From Rhodocyclales bacterium (GTDB taxonomy: Bacteria > Pseudomonadota > Gammaproteobacteria > Burkholderiales > Rhodocyclaceae): DNA of 64,000 bases. The notes under the pieces are model-generated. The model did not search any database. It was not told the DNA's origin and saw only the letters and a list, made by a program, of their open reading frames with translations. Positions 43,928 through 51,833 of this stretch are shown piece after piece (the stretch's first letter is position 1; every line of letters starts with the position of its first letter). The stretch is from contig JACRIY010000124.1 in NCBI GenBank assembly GCA_016235805.1, positions 1 to 64,000 of the forward strand. The letters run 5' to 3'. Position numbers and translations under genes: made by a program.

Positions 43928-44863
43928 ATGCATAAGGATGGCCTGCCGCCCTTGGAGGCACTGCGCGTTTTCGCCGCCGCAGCGCGCCACCTGAGCTTCA
44001 CGCGCGCCGCCGAGGAACTGTTCGTCACCCAGTCGGCGGTGAGCAAGCAGGTGATCGCCCTGGAGTCGGCGCTGGCGACACGGCTTTTCGAACGCCGCAC
44101 GCGCGCACTGGTCCTCACTGCCGCAGGCGAACGCCTGCACCGCTCGGCCGAATTGGCTTTCGCCGAAATTCGCGCCGCGGCGGTCGAGTTGCGCGGCGGC
44201 GACGAACCGACGGTGACGCTGGCGACGACGCAGGCCTTCGCAAGTTTCTGGCTGATTCCGCGTCTGGCGGATTTCCGTCGTCGCCATCCCGGCATCGACA
44301 TCCGCATCTCCGCCGACACGCGCTTGGTCGACCTGGAACGTGGGCGTTTCGATGCCGCCGTGCGCTATCTGCAGGACCGCAACGCGCCGGTCACGGCGTT
44401 ACGGTTGTTCGGCGACACGGTGCTGCCGGTGGCGAGCCCGGCCCTGCTGAAAGCCGCCGGACCGCTGGCGAAGCCCGCCGACCTGGCGCGCCATGTCCTG
44501 CTGGTCTATGAGGACGGCGAACAGCGGCGTCCCTGGCTTTCGTGGCCGGCCTGGCTGGAAATGGCTGGGGTGGCCGACCTGCGTCCGGCCGGCAGCATCG
44601 CCTTCAACCAGTACGAACCGACCATTCGTGCGGCGCTTGACGGACAGGGCGTGGCGCTGGCGACCCGGGCACTGGTGGCCGACCTGCTGCGCGACGGCAA
44701 GCTGGTCGCTCCGCTGTCGCAGCGCTTCTCCAATCCGCGCGCCTATTACTTTTTGCTCGCCGAGCATTCTGCTGCACGCCCTGCGGTCGAGGCGTTTCGG
44801 GACTGGCTCGCGTGCCAGGTCGAATCCTGCATCGCCGCCGACGTTAAACTGCCGCCAATCTGA
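43928..44863 (+). CDS. LysR family transcriptional regulator, GcvA-like
   Basis: 311 aa. N-terminal winged helix PPLEALRVFAAAARHLSFTRAAEELFVTQSAVSKQVIALESALATRLFERR, then a LysR effector domain with TVTLATTQAFASFWLIPRLADFRRRHPGIDIRI. The GcvA subgroup regulates amino-acid and lactamase genes in other species. It is transcribed away from the DUF2917 gene; the 98-base gap should hold both promoters and its operator. The segment IALESALATRL is normal for the family even though its DNA resembles the dispersed 20-mer. Confidence 0.9.
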   Translation: MHKDGLPPLEALRVFAAAARHLSFTRAAEELFVTQSAVSKQVIALESALATRLFERRTRALVLTAAGERLHRSAELAFAEIRAAAVELRGGDEPTVTLATTQAFASFWLIPRLADFRRRHPGIDIRISADTRLVDLERGRFDAAVRYLQDRNAPVTALRLFGDTVLPVASPALLKAAGPLAKPADLARHVLLVYEDGEQRRPWLSWPAWLEMAGVADLRPAGSIAFNQYEPTIRAALDGQGVALATRALVADLLRDGKLVAPLSQRFSNPRAYYFLLAEHSAARPAVEAFRDWLACQVESCIAADVKLPPI

Positions 44864-44887
44864 GCCGGTCCTGCCAAGGAGCATCGA

Positions 44888-45364
44888 TTGATTTCGCCAC
44901 ACGCCCGGATAGCCGTTTGCCTTGCTGCGCTGGCGCAACCCGTCGCCGCCGCGAACGTCACCTGTCCCGATCTGGCGACTGCGGTGCAGGTCGCGGCCTG
45001 CCCGGCCGAAGAGGAACTGCGCTACACCTTCAACGGTTATTGCGGCAGCGATGCCCAGGCCTACAAGGGTGAAACCGGGGTCTGTACCGATTACCAGGAC
45101 TACCGCAGGCTGAAGAATGTCGCGCTCTGGGAATCCGCCGACGGCGCCTTCAGCGCCTATGTCTCCTGCGATCGCCCGCCGGCCGAAGTCAAGGCGGCAA
45201 GGGTCTCCTCGCTGCGCATTGCCAGGCAGGGGAAGATGAACCTGCTGGTCTGCAGCTATGGGGAAGGACTCAGTTTCACGCTGCGTACCCGCGCCGAATG
45301 CCGTCTCGATCTGATCGAGGGCTGCGCCAACGATGCGGCGGCCTGCAGGGCCACTTGCGACTGA
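44888..45364 (+). CDS. Secreted Cys-rich hypothetical protein, 158 aa
   Basis: Starts at a TTG with AAGGAG 7 bases upstream (LISPHARIAVCLAALAQPVAA), giving a short signal peptide with AxA-type cleavage near AAA. The mature protein has about ten cysteines (TCPDL, AACPAEE, GYCGS, GVCTDY, SCDRPP, VCSYG, ECRLDLIEGCANDAAACRATCD), suggesting disulphides in the periplasm. I do not recognise the family. It may form a small unit with the Zn-ribbon gene 16 bases downstream. Confidence 0.65.
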   Translation: MISPHARIAVCLAALAQPVAAANVTCPDLATAVQVAACPAEEELRYTFNGYCGSDAQAYKGETGVCTDYQDYRRLKNVALWESADGAFSAYVSCDRPPAEVKAARVSSLRIARQGKMNLLVCSYGEGLSFTLRTRAECRLDLIEGCANDAAACRATCD

Positions 45365-45380
45365 CTATCTGGAGGAGAAC

Positions 45381-45539
45381 ATGCCGAGGAAACGCGACGA
45401 CAGGCCAAAGTCCGACCCGCAGCGGCCCGCCGATCCTCTGCCGCAACCCGTGTGCCGGCGCTGCGGCGCGCCAGGTCCGGTGGGCGACGACGGCTTTTGC
45501 GACAAGTGTGAGAAGGCGCTGGAGCAGGCCTGTCTCTGA
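45381..45539 (+). CDS. Small zinc-ribbon-like protein, 52 aa
   Basis: MPRKRDDRPKSDPQRP followed by CRRCGAPGPVGDDGFCDKCEKAL, two CxxC pairs that look like a zinc ribbon. GGAGGAG lies 5 bases before the ATG at 45381, a strong ribosome-binding site that decides this start over the 68-aa track form. Role unknown. Confidence 0.7.
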   Translation: MPRKRDDRPKSDPQRPADPLPQPVCRRCGAPGPVGDDGFCDKCEKALEQACL

Positions 45540-45553
45540 GGTCGCGCCAGATC

Positions 45554-45961
45554 CTACTTGTTGACCGCGTCCCCGGCTGGCGCCGCCGGTTCGGCAACAC
45601 CGGTTTTGCAGCCGGTCACCGGCGTGGTGGCGCCGTCATTGAGCGTCGCGTCATTTCCCGCGAGTTGCAGCACCATGGCGCCCTTGCCATAGCGTGAACC
45701 TTCCGTGCCGATGCGGTCGAGCCGCAACTCGCGCTCGGGAAGGATCAGCCAGACCGCGTCGCCGCCGTCCTGCTTGCGCAGATAGATGCGCTTGCCGCCT
45801 GCGCAAAGGTATTCGGTGGCATTGGCCGGGCTGCGCGAGCGTTCCGGTATGGCCGTGTCGCCACCGAAGGGCCAGACCTTGATTTTCATTTCGCCGCAGC
45901 CGGCGAGCAGCGCGGCGGCTGCGAGTGCCGCGAGACGTGCGGGATTGGATTGCAGGTGCAT
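45554..45961 (-). CDS. MliC-like lipoprotein (putative c-type lysozyme inhibitor)
   Basis: 135 aa from ATG 45961 (MHLQSNPARLAALAAAALLAGCGEMKIKV), lipobox LLAGC, preceded by AAAAGGAG. The mature part TEYLCAGGKRIYLRKQDGGDAVWLILPERELRLDRIGTEGSRYGKGAMVLQLAGNDATLND resembles the MliC/PliC fold: Y-x-C then a late C (TGCKT) and a loop with SRYGKG in place of the inhibitor's SGAxYSNG. It could protect the cell wall from host or competitor lysozyme. Moderate certainty because the inhibitory loop differs. Confidence 0.6.
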   Translation of the reverse strand: MHLQSNPARLAALAAAALLAGCGEMKIKVWPFGGDTAIPERSRSPANATEYLCAGGKRIYLRKQDGGDAVWLILPERELRLDRIGTEGSRYGKGAMVLQLAGNDATLNDGATTPVTGCKTGVAEPAAPAGDAVNK

Positions 45962-46045
45962 GCGGGACTCCTTTTCAGGCCGGCATGGTGCCACAGATCG
46001 GCGCCGCGCCGGGCATGGGGCGGCAAAGGTCGATCCGCCGCATCG

Positions 46046-47857
46046 TCAGAGATCTAGCGCGGCGGCGATTTCCCGCCGCGTCTCTTCGATCGCGCGTTCC
46101 AGGCTGCGCAGTTCCGGAACGCCACCGAGCTCGCTTTTGAGTGCCGACTCGAGCGCGCCGGCCTTGAGATGGAGGTCGTCGAGCCCGAGTGTGCCGGCAC
46201 GTCCCTTGAAGGTGTGTGCCATTCGGGTCGCCAGTTCAATCTGCCCGGCCGCCATTGCGCGACGAATGTCCGGCGCCACCGAGGGGGTCTCCTCGACGAA
46301 TTTTGTCAGCCAGTAGCGATAGCGCTGCTCGTTGCCGAAAAAGCGGGTGAGCGCCGCCACGGTGTCCACACCGCGCATCGACGGCAACGAGGGCCGCGGG
46401 GACTCGGGCGCCATCTCGACTGGGGCGGGGATTCCCGGCGTCCTGCGTTCGGGCAGCCATTTGGCCAGCATCCGGTAAAAGTCGTTGGCATCGAAGGGCT
46501 TGCAGACGTGATCGCTCATTCCGGCATCGCTGCTGATGCGCTTCTCGTGGGCCAGGACATGCGCCGTCATGGCGACGATCGGCAACCGTTCGAAGCCGGG
46601 CCAGGTGCGTATCAGGCGCGTCGCGGACAGGCCGTCAAGGACGGGCATCTGGATGTCCATCAGCACAAGGTCGAATCGGTCCGGGCCGGATTCCCTGAGG
46701 ATATCGACGGCCTCCTGGCCGTTGCCTGCAGTACACGGCGTGATGCCGACGGCTTGCAGCAGTTCGATGGCGATTTCCATGTTCATCGCGTCGTCTTCGA
46801 CGACCAGCACGCCAGCCTGCGCGACATGAAGCGCGATCGCCGGGTCGGCCTCTTCCTCCGACCGTTCCGCCTCGTCGCCGAGGGCGAGCCGGATGGCAAG
46901 GCGGAAGGTGCTGCCAAGGCCTTCGCCGCTGTCGACCGTGATCCTGCCGTTCATCATCTCGGCGAAGCGCTGGCTGAGTGCGAGTCCAAGGCCGGTACCA
47001 CCGTATTTCCGCGTCATCGACACGTCGGTCTGGGCAAAGGGCTGGAACAGGCCGCCGATGTCGGCGGCGCGAATACCGACGCCGGTATCGGAGACGCTCA
47101 TGACCAGGCCTGCGGAATCCGTCGCCGGACCATCGACGCCGATACGGACGTCAACCCGGCCGGCCGGGGTGAATTTGATGGCATTGCCTATCAGATTGAG
47201 CAGGATCTGCTCAAGCCGCAGGGGATCGCCAAGCAGGCGGTCGGGGACCTCGTCGTCGATATGAAAATCCAGCAGCAGCCCCTTGGCTTCCGCCTTGTTG
47301 GCCATCACACCCTCGGCGTGTCGGATCATGTTGCGCAGGCTGAAGGGAATCGTCTCCACCTCCATGCGGCCGGCGACTATCTTCGACAGGTCGAGCAGAT
47401 CGTTGATGATGCGTGACAGGTGCTTGCCGGCCTTGCCGATCTTTTCCAGGTAGTCGCGCTGCGCCGGATTCTCGCAGCGACTCAGCGCGAGCGCCGACAG
47501 GCCGATGACGGCGCCGAGCGGTGTCCGCAGTTCGTGGCTGACATTGGCGACGAAGGCATCCTTGGCCTTGTCGGCTATCCGCGCCGCTTCCAGAGCGTCG
47601 CTCAGTTCGGCGGTGCGTTCCCGTACCAGTCGTTCGAGGTGTCCCCGTTGTTCCTCAAGGGCTTTTTCGGTGATCCTGAACCCGCCGCTGTCGTCCAACA
47701 CATTGCCGGGCATGGCGCGCTGTGCAAGGCGCGGTTTGATTCGCCGCAAGGAAGGGGAACTGCGGTATCCGGCCAGTTCGGGAATCCGCAGCCTTCCCCC
47801 ACGTACCCGCCGCAGCGGGCCGCGCGCCTTTCGTGTTGAGGGATTACTTCGGGCCAT
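46046..47857 (-). CDS. Hybrid histidine kinase with receiver and HPt domains, no sensor domain
   Basis: 603 aa. A basic N-terminus (1-60), a coiled linker EEQRGHLERLVRERTAELSDALE, HisKA with His108 in NVSHELRTPLGAV, HATPase_c (IGNAIKFTPAG, DTGVGI, KYGGTGLGLALS), a receiver (VLVVEDDAMN...LVLMDIQMPVLDGL, phospho-Asp in MDIQMP) and a C-terminal HPt with the His in MAHTFKGRAGTLG. It can run a full phosphorelay alone. There is no membrane segment or PAS/GAF domain, although the linker is of the kind that follows a PAS domain, so the sensor may have been lost or input may come from a partner. ATG 47713 (MPGNVL) is an alternative start. It lies next to the quorum-sensing genes and is divergent from the synthase. 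Confidence 0.9.
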   Translation of the reverse strand: MARSNPSTRKARGPLRRVRGGRLRIPELAGYRSSPSLRRIKPRLAQRAMPGNVLDDSGGFRITEKALEEQRGHLERLVRERTAELSDALEAARIADKAKDAFVANVSHELRTPLGAVIGLSALALSRCENPAQRDYLEKIGKAGKHLSRIINDLLDLSKIVAGRMEVETIPFSLRNMIRHAEGVMANKAEAKGLLLDFHIDDEVPDRLLGDPLRLEQILLNLIGNAIKFTPAGRVDVRIGVDGPATDSAGLVMSVSDTGVGIRAADIGGLFQPFAQTDVSMTRKYGGTGLGLALSQRFAEMMNGRITVDSGEGLGSTFRLAIRLALGDEAERSEEEADPAIALHVAQAGVLVVEDDAMNMEIAIELLQAVGITPCTAGNGQEAVDILRESGPDRFDLVLMDIQMPVLDGLSATRLIRTWPGFERLPIVAMTAHVLAHEKRISSDAGMSDHVCKPFDANDFYRMLAKWLPERRTPGIPAPVEMAPESPRPSLPSMRGVDTVAALTRFFGNEQRYRYWLTKFVEETPSVAPDIRRAMAAGQIELATRMAHTFKGRAGTLGLDDLHLKAGALESALKSELGGVPELRSLERAIEETRREIAAALDL

Positions 47858-48173
47858 TGCAGTGTCCGGTCGTGTTGGCGGCGCGCTGTGCCGCTGTTCG
47901 CTTCGCTGTCGCGCGCCACATTGCCTGCCAACGGAAAACCAGAGCGTAATCAGGTGATGCTCACGTCGGCCAGCAAGCCCAAGCCTAGGGCAAAGCGGGA
48001 AAAATTCCTACTGACAGAAATGACAGGTTTTTCGCCAGAAACGCGATTTTTTGATCGAAATCAGGCGGCTTTTCGCGAAAACAGGGGCGTCGCCCCATGT
48101 CCACCTGTTTGGAACAGAATGAAACTTGCAGCCCCGATCGAATCGAAACCCTCGCCTGAAAGGACTCCTGATC
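47858..48173. promoter_or_regulatory. Divergent regulatory region between hybrid kinase and autoinducer synthase
   Basis: 316 bases without a gene. The half next to the synthase is strikingly AT-rich for this genome (runs such as GATTTTTTGATCGAAA). It holds two palindromes, TTTTCGCGAAAA at 48070-48081 and GGGGCG-T-CGCCCC at 48084-48096, about 80-100 bases before the synthase start. They are good operator or leader-hairpin candidates. I could not fix the -35/-10 boxes. Confidence 0.55.
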
Positions 48174-49472
48174 ATGAAAACCAAAGTAACCAGCATTCGC
48201 CCAGTTTCACAATTTCGTGCCCCGGACCTCGCCGAATTCGCCGCCCTGCGGGTCGACAAATACTATCGCGAGAGAGTGCAGGACACCTGGGCTGGCGGAC
48301 ACATCATGCGGGGTCGCCAGCCTGGACCGGATGCGCTGCAATTATGCAGCAACGACTACCTGGCGCTCGCCAGGCATCCGCGCATCCTGCGCGCCATGGC
48401 CGACAGCATCCAGCGCGACGGCAATGGCCTGCTGATGTCCGGGATATTCGTGCATGGCTCCTGTCCGCACACCGATTTCGAGCAGCGCCTGGCCGAGTTC
48501 ATGCTTGCCGAGGCCGGCGTGCTCTGTCAGTCCGGTTACAGCGCCAATACCGGTCTGATCCAGGTCATCGCCGACGAAAGAACCCCGGTCTATGCGGACA
48601 TGATGGCGCACATGTCCCTTTGGGAAGGCATCAGGCTCGCCGGCGCCAAACCGGTCACCGTCTTCCACAACGAAATCGAGCACCTCGAGCGACAGATCCT
48701 GCGCCATGGTCCTGGCGTGGTGGTGGTCGATTCGGTGTACAGCACTACCGGCAGCATCGCCCCGCTACGCGAAATCGTGGAGATCTGCGAGGCGCAAGGC
48801 TGCATCCTGGTCGCCGACGAGTCCCATTCCCTGGGCACCCATGGTCCGAATGGCGAAGGCCTGGTGGTGGAACTCGGCCTGGCGGAACGCGTGCATTTCC
48901 GTACCGCCAGCCTGGCCAAGGCTTTTGCCGGGCGCGCCGGTTTCGTCACCTGCTCGCGACGCTTCGCCGACTACTTCAAGAGCGAATCGAATCCCGCAAT
49001 ATTCAGCTCGACGCTCCTGCCACACGACATTCGCGGCCTCGATGCCACGCTCACAGTGATTCGCCAGGAGGGATGGCGTCGCGACCGGCTGCGCGCCAAC
49101 GCCGCCTATCTGCGCAATGAGCTCGACGCACTCGGTTATAACCTCAACGACAGCGAATGCCAGATCGTGTCGCTGGAGTCGGGTAGCGAGCAGAACACCA
49201 TCGCCTTGCGCGACGCGCTCGAATCGCGCGGCATTTTCGGCGCGATCTTCTGCGCCCCGGCCACGCCCAAGAGTCGCGCATTGATGCGCTTTTCGGTTCA
49301 TGCCGCGCTGACGGACGACGAATTGAGGCGCATCGTCGCGGTTTGCCGCGACATTCGTGATGAACTTGATGTCGCATCATGGCCCTCGACGCGACGCAAA
49401 CAGCGCGGGAAGGCGGCCAGCGCCGGGGTGGTAAATGCGGGCCGTGCATTGCAGCAGGTCGCCGCGGCGTGA
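48174..49472 (+). CDS. lqsA: CqsA/LqsA-like alpha-hydroxyketone autoinducer synthase (PLP, alpha-oxoamine synthase family)
   Basis: 432 aa from ATG 48174 with GAAAGGA upstream. Fold type I PLP enzyme: SNDYLALARHP near residue 59, GSCPHTDFEQRLAEFM near 95, DESHSLGTHGPNGEG with Asp215/His218, and the cofactor lysine Lys249 in TASLAKAFAGRAGF. The ASLAKAFAGRAG motif and the early HGSCPHTDFE stretch match CqsA/LqsA/JqsA rather than 5-aminolevulinate synthase or KBL, whose lysine motif is TFSKA(L/F)GG. It should condense an acyl-CoA with an amino acid or SAM-derived substrate to give an alpha-hydroxyketone or aminoketone signal. About 25 basic/Ala-rich residues extend the C-terminus beyond CqsA. 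The convergent neighbours are LqsR- and LqsS-like genes, which strongly supports the signalling role. Confidence 0.86.
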   Translation: MKTKVTSIRPVSQFRAPDLAEFAALRVDKYYRERVQDTWAGGHIMRGRQPGPDALQLCSNDYLALARHPRILRAMADSIQRDGNGLLMSGIFVHGSCPHTDFEQRLAEFMLAEAGVLCQSGYSANTGLIQVIADERTPVYADMMAHMSLWEGIRLAGAKPVTVFHNEIEHLERQILRHGPGVVVVDSVYSTTGSIAPLREIVEICEAQGCILVADESHSLGTHGPNGEGLVVELGLAERVHFRTASLAKAFAGRAGFVTCSRRFADYFKSESNPAIFSSTLLPHDIRGLDATLTVIRQEGWRRDRLRANAAYLRNELDALGYNLNDSECQIVSLESGSEQNTIALRDALESRGIFGAIFCAPATPKSRALMRFSVHAALTDDELRRIVAVCRDIRDELDVASWPSTRRKQRGKAASAGVVNAGRALQQVAAA

Positions 49473-49491
49473 CCGCGTCGCCGCCGGGGGC

Positions 49492-50523
49492 TCAGGTCGA
49501 AGGCGCCAGCCCCTGGCGCGCTTCACGGTCGAGGTGGTCCAGGTACTCGCTGTAGGGATAGACGTACTTGAGGTTGAAGGCGCCCGGATTCTTGACCAGC
49601 GAATAGAGATACCAGTCCTCGCCCTTGAATTCGATCGCCGGATGCAGGCAGGGCTGCCAGTCCTCGTAGATCGGCGAGTAGTTGCCGCCGGTCTTCCAGA
49701 AGTAGGGCAGCGAACTTCCGCTGCGCAGCTGACGCAGCAGTTCTTCGGGCGCCGCCTGGTCGCTGGCGATCTCGTAGTGCCCTTGGAGCATTTCCTCGGT
49801 CTGCACGATCAGCAGGTAAGCGGTGCCATGCATGTCCAGCATCAGGATGCCGTCCGGCGAGCAGGACAGGTAGTGCTCGACGATCCCCAGATTGCCGCGG
49901 ATCTCGGCGAAGCGCTGGGCGAAGCCCGGGTCGCGCAGGAAGGGATGCGAACCGACCGCCAGTGCATCGGAAAGCATGTGTTCGATCTGGTCGAAATGCT
50001 CCTGCTGCAATTCGGCGATGGCCGAATTCAGGAGGCCCATGACATCGTCGTTCTGCTTGCGGATGAAGCGGTCGATGACCTTCTCGTTGAAGGCACGCAC
50101 GGCGACCTGTTCGTCGGCCTTGCCGGTGAGCAGGATCTTCTTGATCGCCTTGTTGCGCAGGTTGCGGCAGAACTCCAGGCCGTCGATCTCGGGCATGTCG
50201 TAGTCGACCACGACCACCGAAACCTGCTCGAAGCGACGCTCGTTATGCACCTCGCGGTGAATCATGTCGAGACTGACGTCGATCACATGGCGCGTCTGGT
50301 TCTTGTCGCCGCGGTGCCGATAGAGCGAGAAGAAGCGTTCGGCCAAGGGTTGAGCGGCGCTCGCGCCGTTGAGCGCAACAAGCGCCGCGAAGGGCGAATG
50401 GAACAGACGGAACGCCAGCCGTGAATCGAGCTGCAGGCTGAGGTTGGCGAGGAATTGCGGGCTGTCGTCGATGAAGGCGACCGTGGTCGGGAAGTGGAAG
50501 GGCTGAATGGCGCGACTTTTCAT
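49492..50523 (-). CDS. lqsR: LqsR-like response regulator with unusual receiver and unknown output domain
   Basis: 343 aa from ATG 50523, overlapping the sensor kinase stop by ATGA. The receiver has VAFIDDSPQF (acidic pair 19-20), phospho-acceptor Asp107 in VVVVDYDMPEIDG and Lys in KKILLTGKADE. Between strands 2 and 3 it has an extra segment of about 45 residues (RFFSLYRHRGDKNQTRHVIDVSLDMIHREVHNE), so the Asp lies near 107 instead of 55, as in Legionella LqsR (about 346 aa, Asp108). The C-terminal half (about 175-343: DQIEHMLSDALAVGSHPFLRDPGFA, YLSCSPDGILMLDMHG, YSPIYEDWQPCLHPAIEFKGEDWYLYSLV) has no DNA-binding motif that I recognise. It is the output partner of the adjacent kinase. Confidence 0.83.
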   Translation of the reverse strand: MKSRAIQPFHFPTTVAFIDDSPQFLANLSLQLDSRLAFRLFHSPFAALVALNGASAAQPLAERFFSLYRHRGDKNQTRHVIDVSLDMIHREVHNERRFEQVSVVVVDYDMPEIDGLEFCRNLRNKAIKKILLTGKADEQVAVRAFNEKVIDRFIRKQNDDVMGLLNSAIAELQQEHFDQIEHMLSDALAVGSHPFLRDPGFAQRFAEIRGNLGIVEHYLSCSPDGILMLDMHGTAYLLIVQTEEMLQGHYEIASDQAAPEELLRQLRSGSSLPYFWKTGGNYSPIYEDWQPCLHPAIEFKGEDWYLYSLVKNPGAFNLKYVYPYSEYLDHLDREARQGLAPST

Positions 50524-51833
50524 GATTGCGGAAAGCTCAGGACGAATTCGGTGAAATCGCCGGAAACGGAGGTGCACTCGATGGTACCGCCGAATGAGGT
50601 CATCACGTCGCGACAGAAGGCCAGGCCGATGCCGGCGCCGAGCACGCTGTCATTGCTGTCGGCGGAAGTGTAAAAGCGCTGGAAGATGTGGGGAAGCATC
50701 TCCGGCGGGATGCCGCCGCCGGTGTCTCGGACCATGAGGCGGTTCGCGGCTGGCGAGGTGAGGATACGAATCGAGACTTCGCCCTTGCTTGCCCTGGCGA
50801 TATGGCGCAGGGCGTTCTTGATCAGGTTGAAGAGTACGTGCACCATCAGCAACTCGGAGCCGCGAAACGAAAAATCCCCTTCCCCTTCACGGAACACCAC
50901 CGCCCTTTCCTCCTCGGAAAAGGGATAGCGCTGCAGCGCGACATCGACGCATGCCGCCATCGTGCAGGGCTGCAAGGTCTGCTCTGCGGCGCCGGTGACC
51001 CTGGCGTTGACCAGCAGCATGTCGATGATGGCGTTCGAGTGGCGCGCTTCCGAATCGATGCGGCTGAGCACACCTCTCAGCGAATCGACGTGGGTCGCGC
51101 GAATCGGGCTCACCGGCAGCCCGCTTCGTTGCGCCATTTCGTGGGCCTCGATCAGCGCCGGCAGGTAGTGGGCCAGGCCTGCGGCGCCGGCACGGATGCT
51201 CAGCAGAGGTGTACGCAGTTCGTGGGCGATGCTGCCCGCCGTCGCCAGCATCGCGCGTTCCTGTTCGATGCGGATGCGCTCGCTGTCGTAGTTGGAGACG
51301 GCGCCGGCTGCCACCGCGAACAGCGCGATCGCCAGGTAGTCCCAGCGCTCGAAGGCGGCCAGCGGGACGTCGCTGGTCAGCGTGAAGGCGAGCACCGCCA
51401 GGCCGCTGCCCAGCACGAACTGCCCGATCAGCGTGACCCAGTCGAGCAGTAGGATCATGACGAAGACGGCCACCAGTGCTGAACCGATCCAGACGTCGGC
51501 GCCCTGGTTTTTCAGCAACATGTAGGTGAAGAAGAAGGGGAGCGAATACAGCAGAGAGAAGTACCAGTAGTAGGGCAGCCAGGATTTCAGCCAGTTGGGC
51601 CAGTGCCGGCTGAACAGCATGGGCACGAACAATGCTGTTCCGATCAGGCGCAAGCCCAGGCTTTCGTAGCGCTGGGGAAAGACGAAGGCCCAGACGTACC
51701 AGTAAAGGGGGAAGGCGACGATCGCGATAATGGCGAAGGCTGTCAGCCGTCGCTGGATATAGACCACGTTGCGCAGCGCCGGCTCCAGCAGTCGCGTGAT
51801 CAGGTGCTTCAGGAAAGGTATGAGGGCAGTCAT
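50520..51833 (-). CDS. lqsS: LqsS/CqsS-like membrane sensor histidine kinase
   Basis: 437 aa. Residues 30-180 contain about six membrane helices with short loops (LTAFAIIAIVAFPLYWYVWAFVF, LRLIGTALFVPMLF, YYWYFSLLYSLPFFFTYML, GSALVAVFVMILLLDWVTLIGQFVLGSGLAVLAFTL, YLAIALFAVAAGAVS), as in the autoinducer-binding CqsS/LqsS sensors. HisKA follows with His204 in AGSIAHELRTPLLSIRAG, then HATPase_c (LFNLIKNALRHI, RDTGGGIPPEMLPHIFQRFYT, GAGIGLAFCRDVM). Unlike Vibrio CqsS it has no fused receiver; the receiver is the next gene, as in the Legionella LqsS/LqsR pair. It is divergent from a LuxR-type gene. Confidence 0.86.
   Translation of the reverse strand: MTALIPFLKHLITRLLEPALRNVVYIQRRLTAFAIIAIVAFPLYWYVWAFVFPQRYESLGLRLIGTALFVPMLFSRHWPNWLKSWLPYYWYFSLLYSLPFFFTYMLLKNQGADVWIGSALVAVFVMILLLDWVTLIGQFVLGSGLAVLAFTLTSDVPLAAFERWDYLAIALFAVAAGAVSNYDSERIRIEQERAMLATAGSIAHELRTPLLSIRAGAAGLAHYLPALIEAHEMAQRSGLPVSPIRATHVDSLRGVLSRIDSEARHSNAIIDMLLVNARVTGAAEQTLQPCTMAACVDVALQRYPFSEEERAVVFREGEGDFSFRGSELLMVHVLFNLIKNALRHIARASKGEVSIRILTSPAANRLMVRDTGGGIPPEMLPHIFQRFYTSADSNDSVLGAGIGLAFCRDVMTSFGGTIECTSVSGDFTEFVLSFPQS

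Noticed and set aside
44065-44084. 20-mer-like sequence in the LysR gene (19/20)
   Set aside because: It encodes ESALATRL, a conserved part of the GcvA-type helix-turn-helix region, so family constraint and GC-rich codon choice can explain it. Weaker matches at 18172 and 21535 also fall in ordinary glycosyltransferase sequence. They were not counted as supporting copies.
48174-49472. Autoinducer synthase as 5-aminolevulinate synthase or glycine C-acetyltransferase
   Set aside because: The cofactor lysine motif SLAKAFAGRAG and the HGSCPHTDFE region match CqsA/LqsA, and the neighbours are an LqsS-like kinase and LqsR-like regulator; no heme or threonine genes are nearby.
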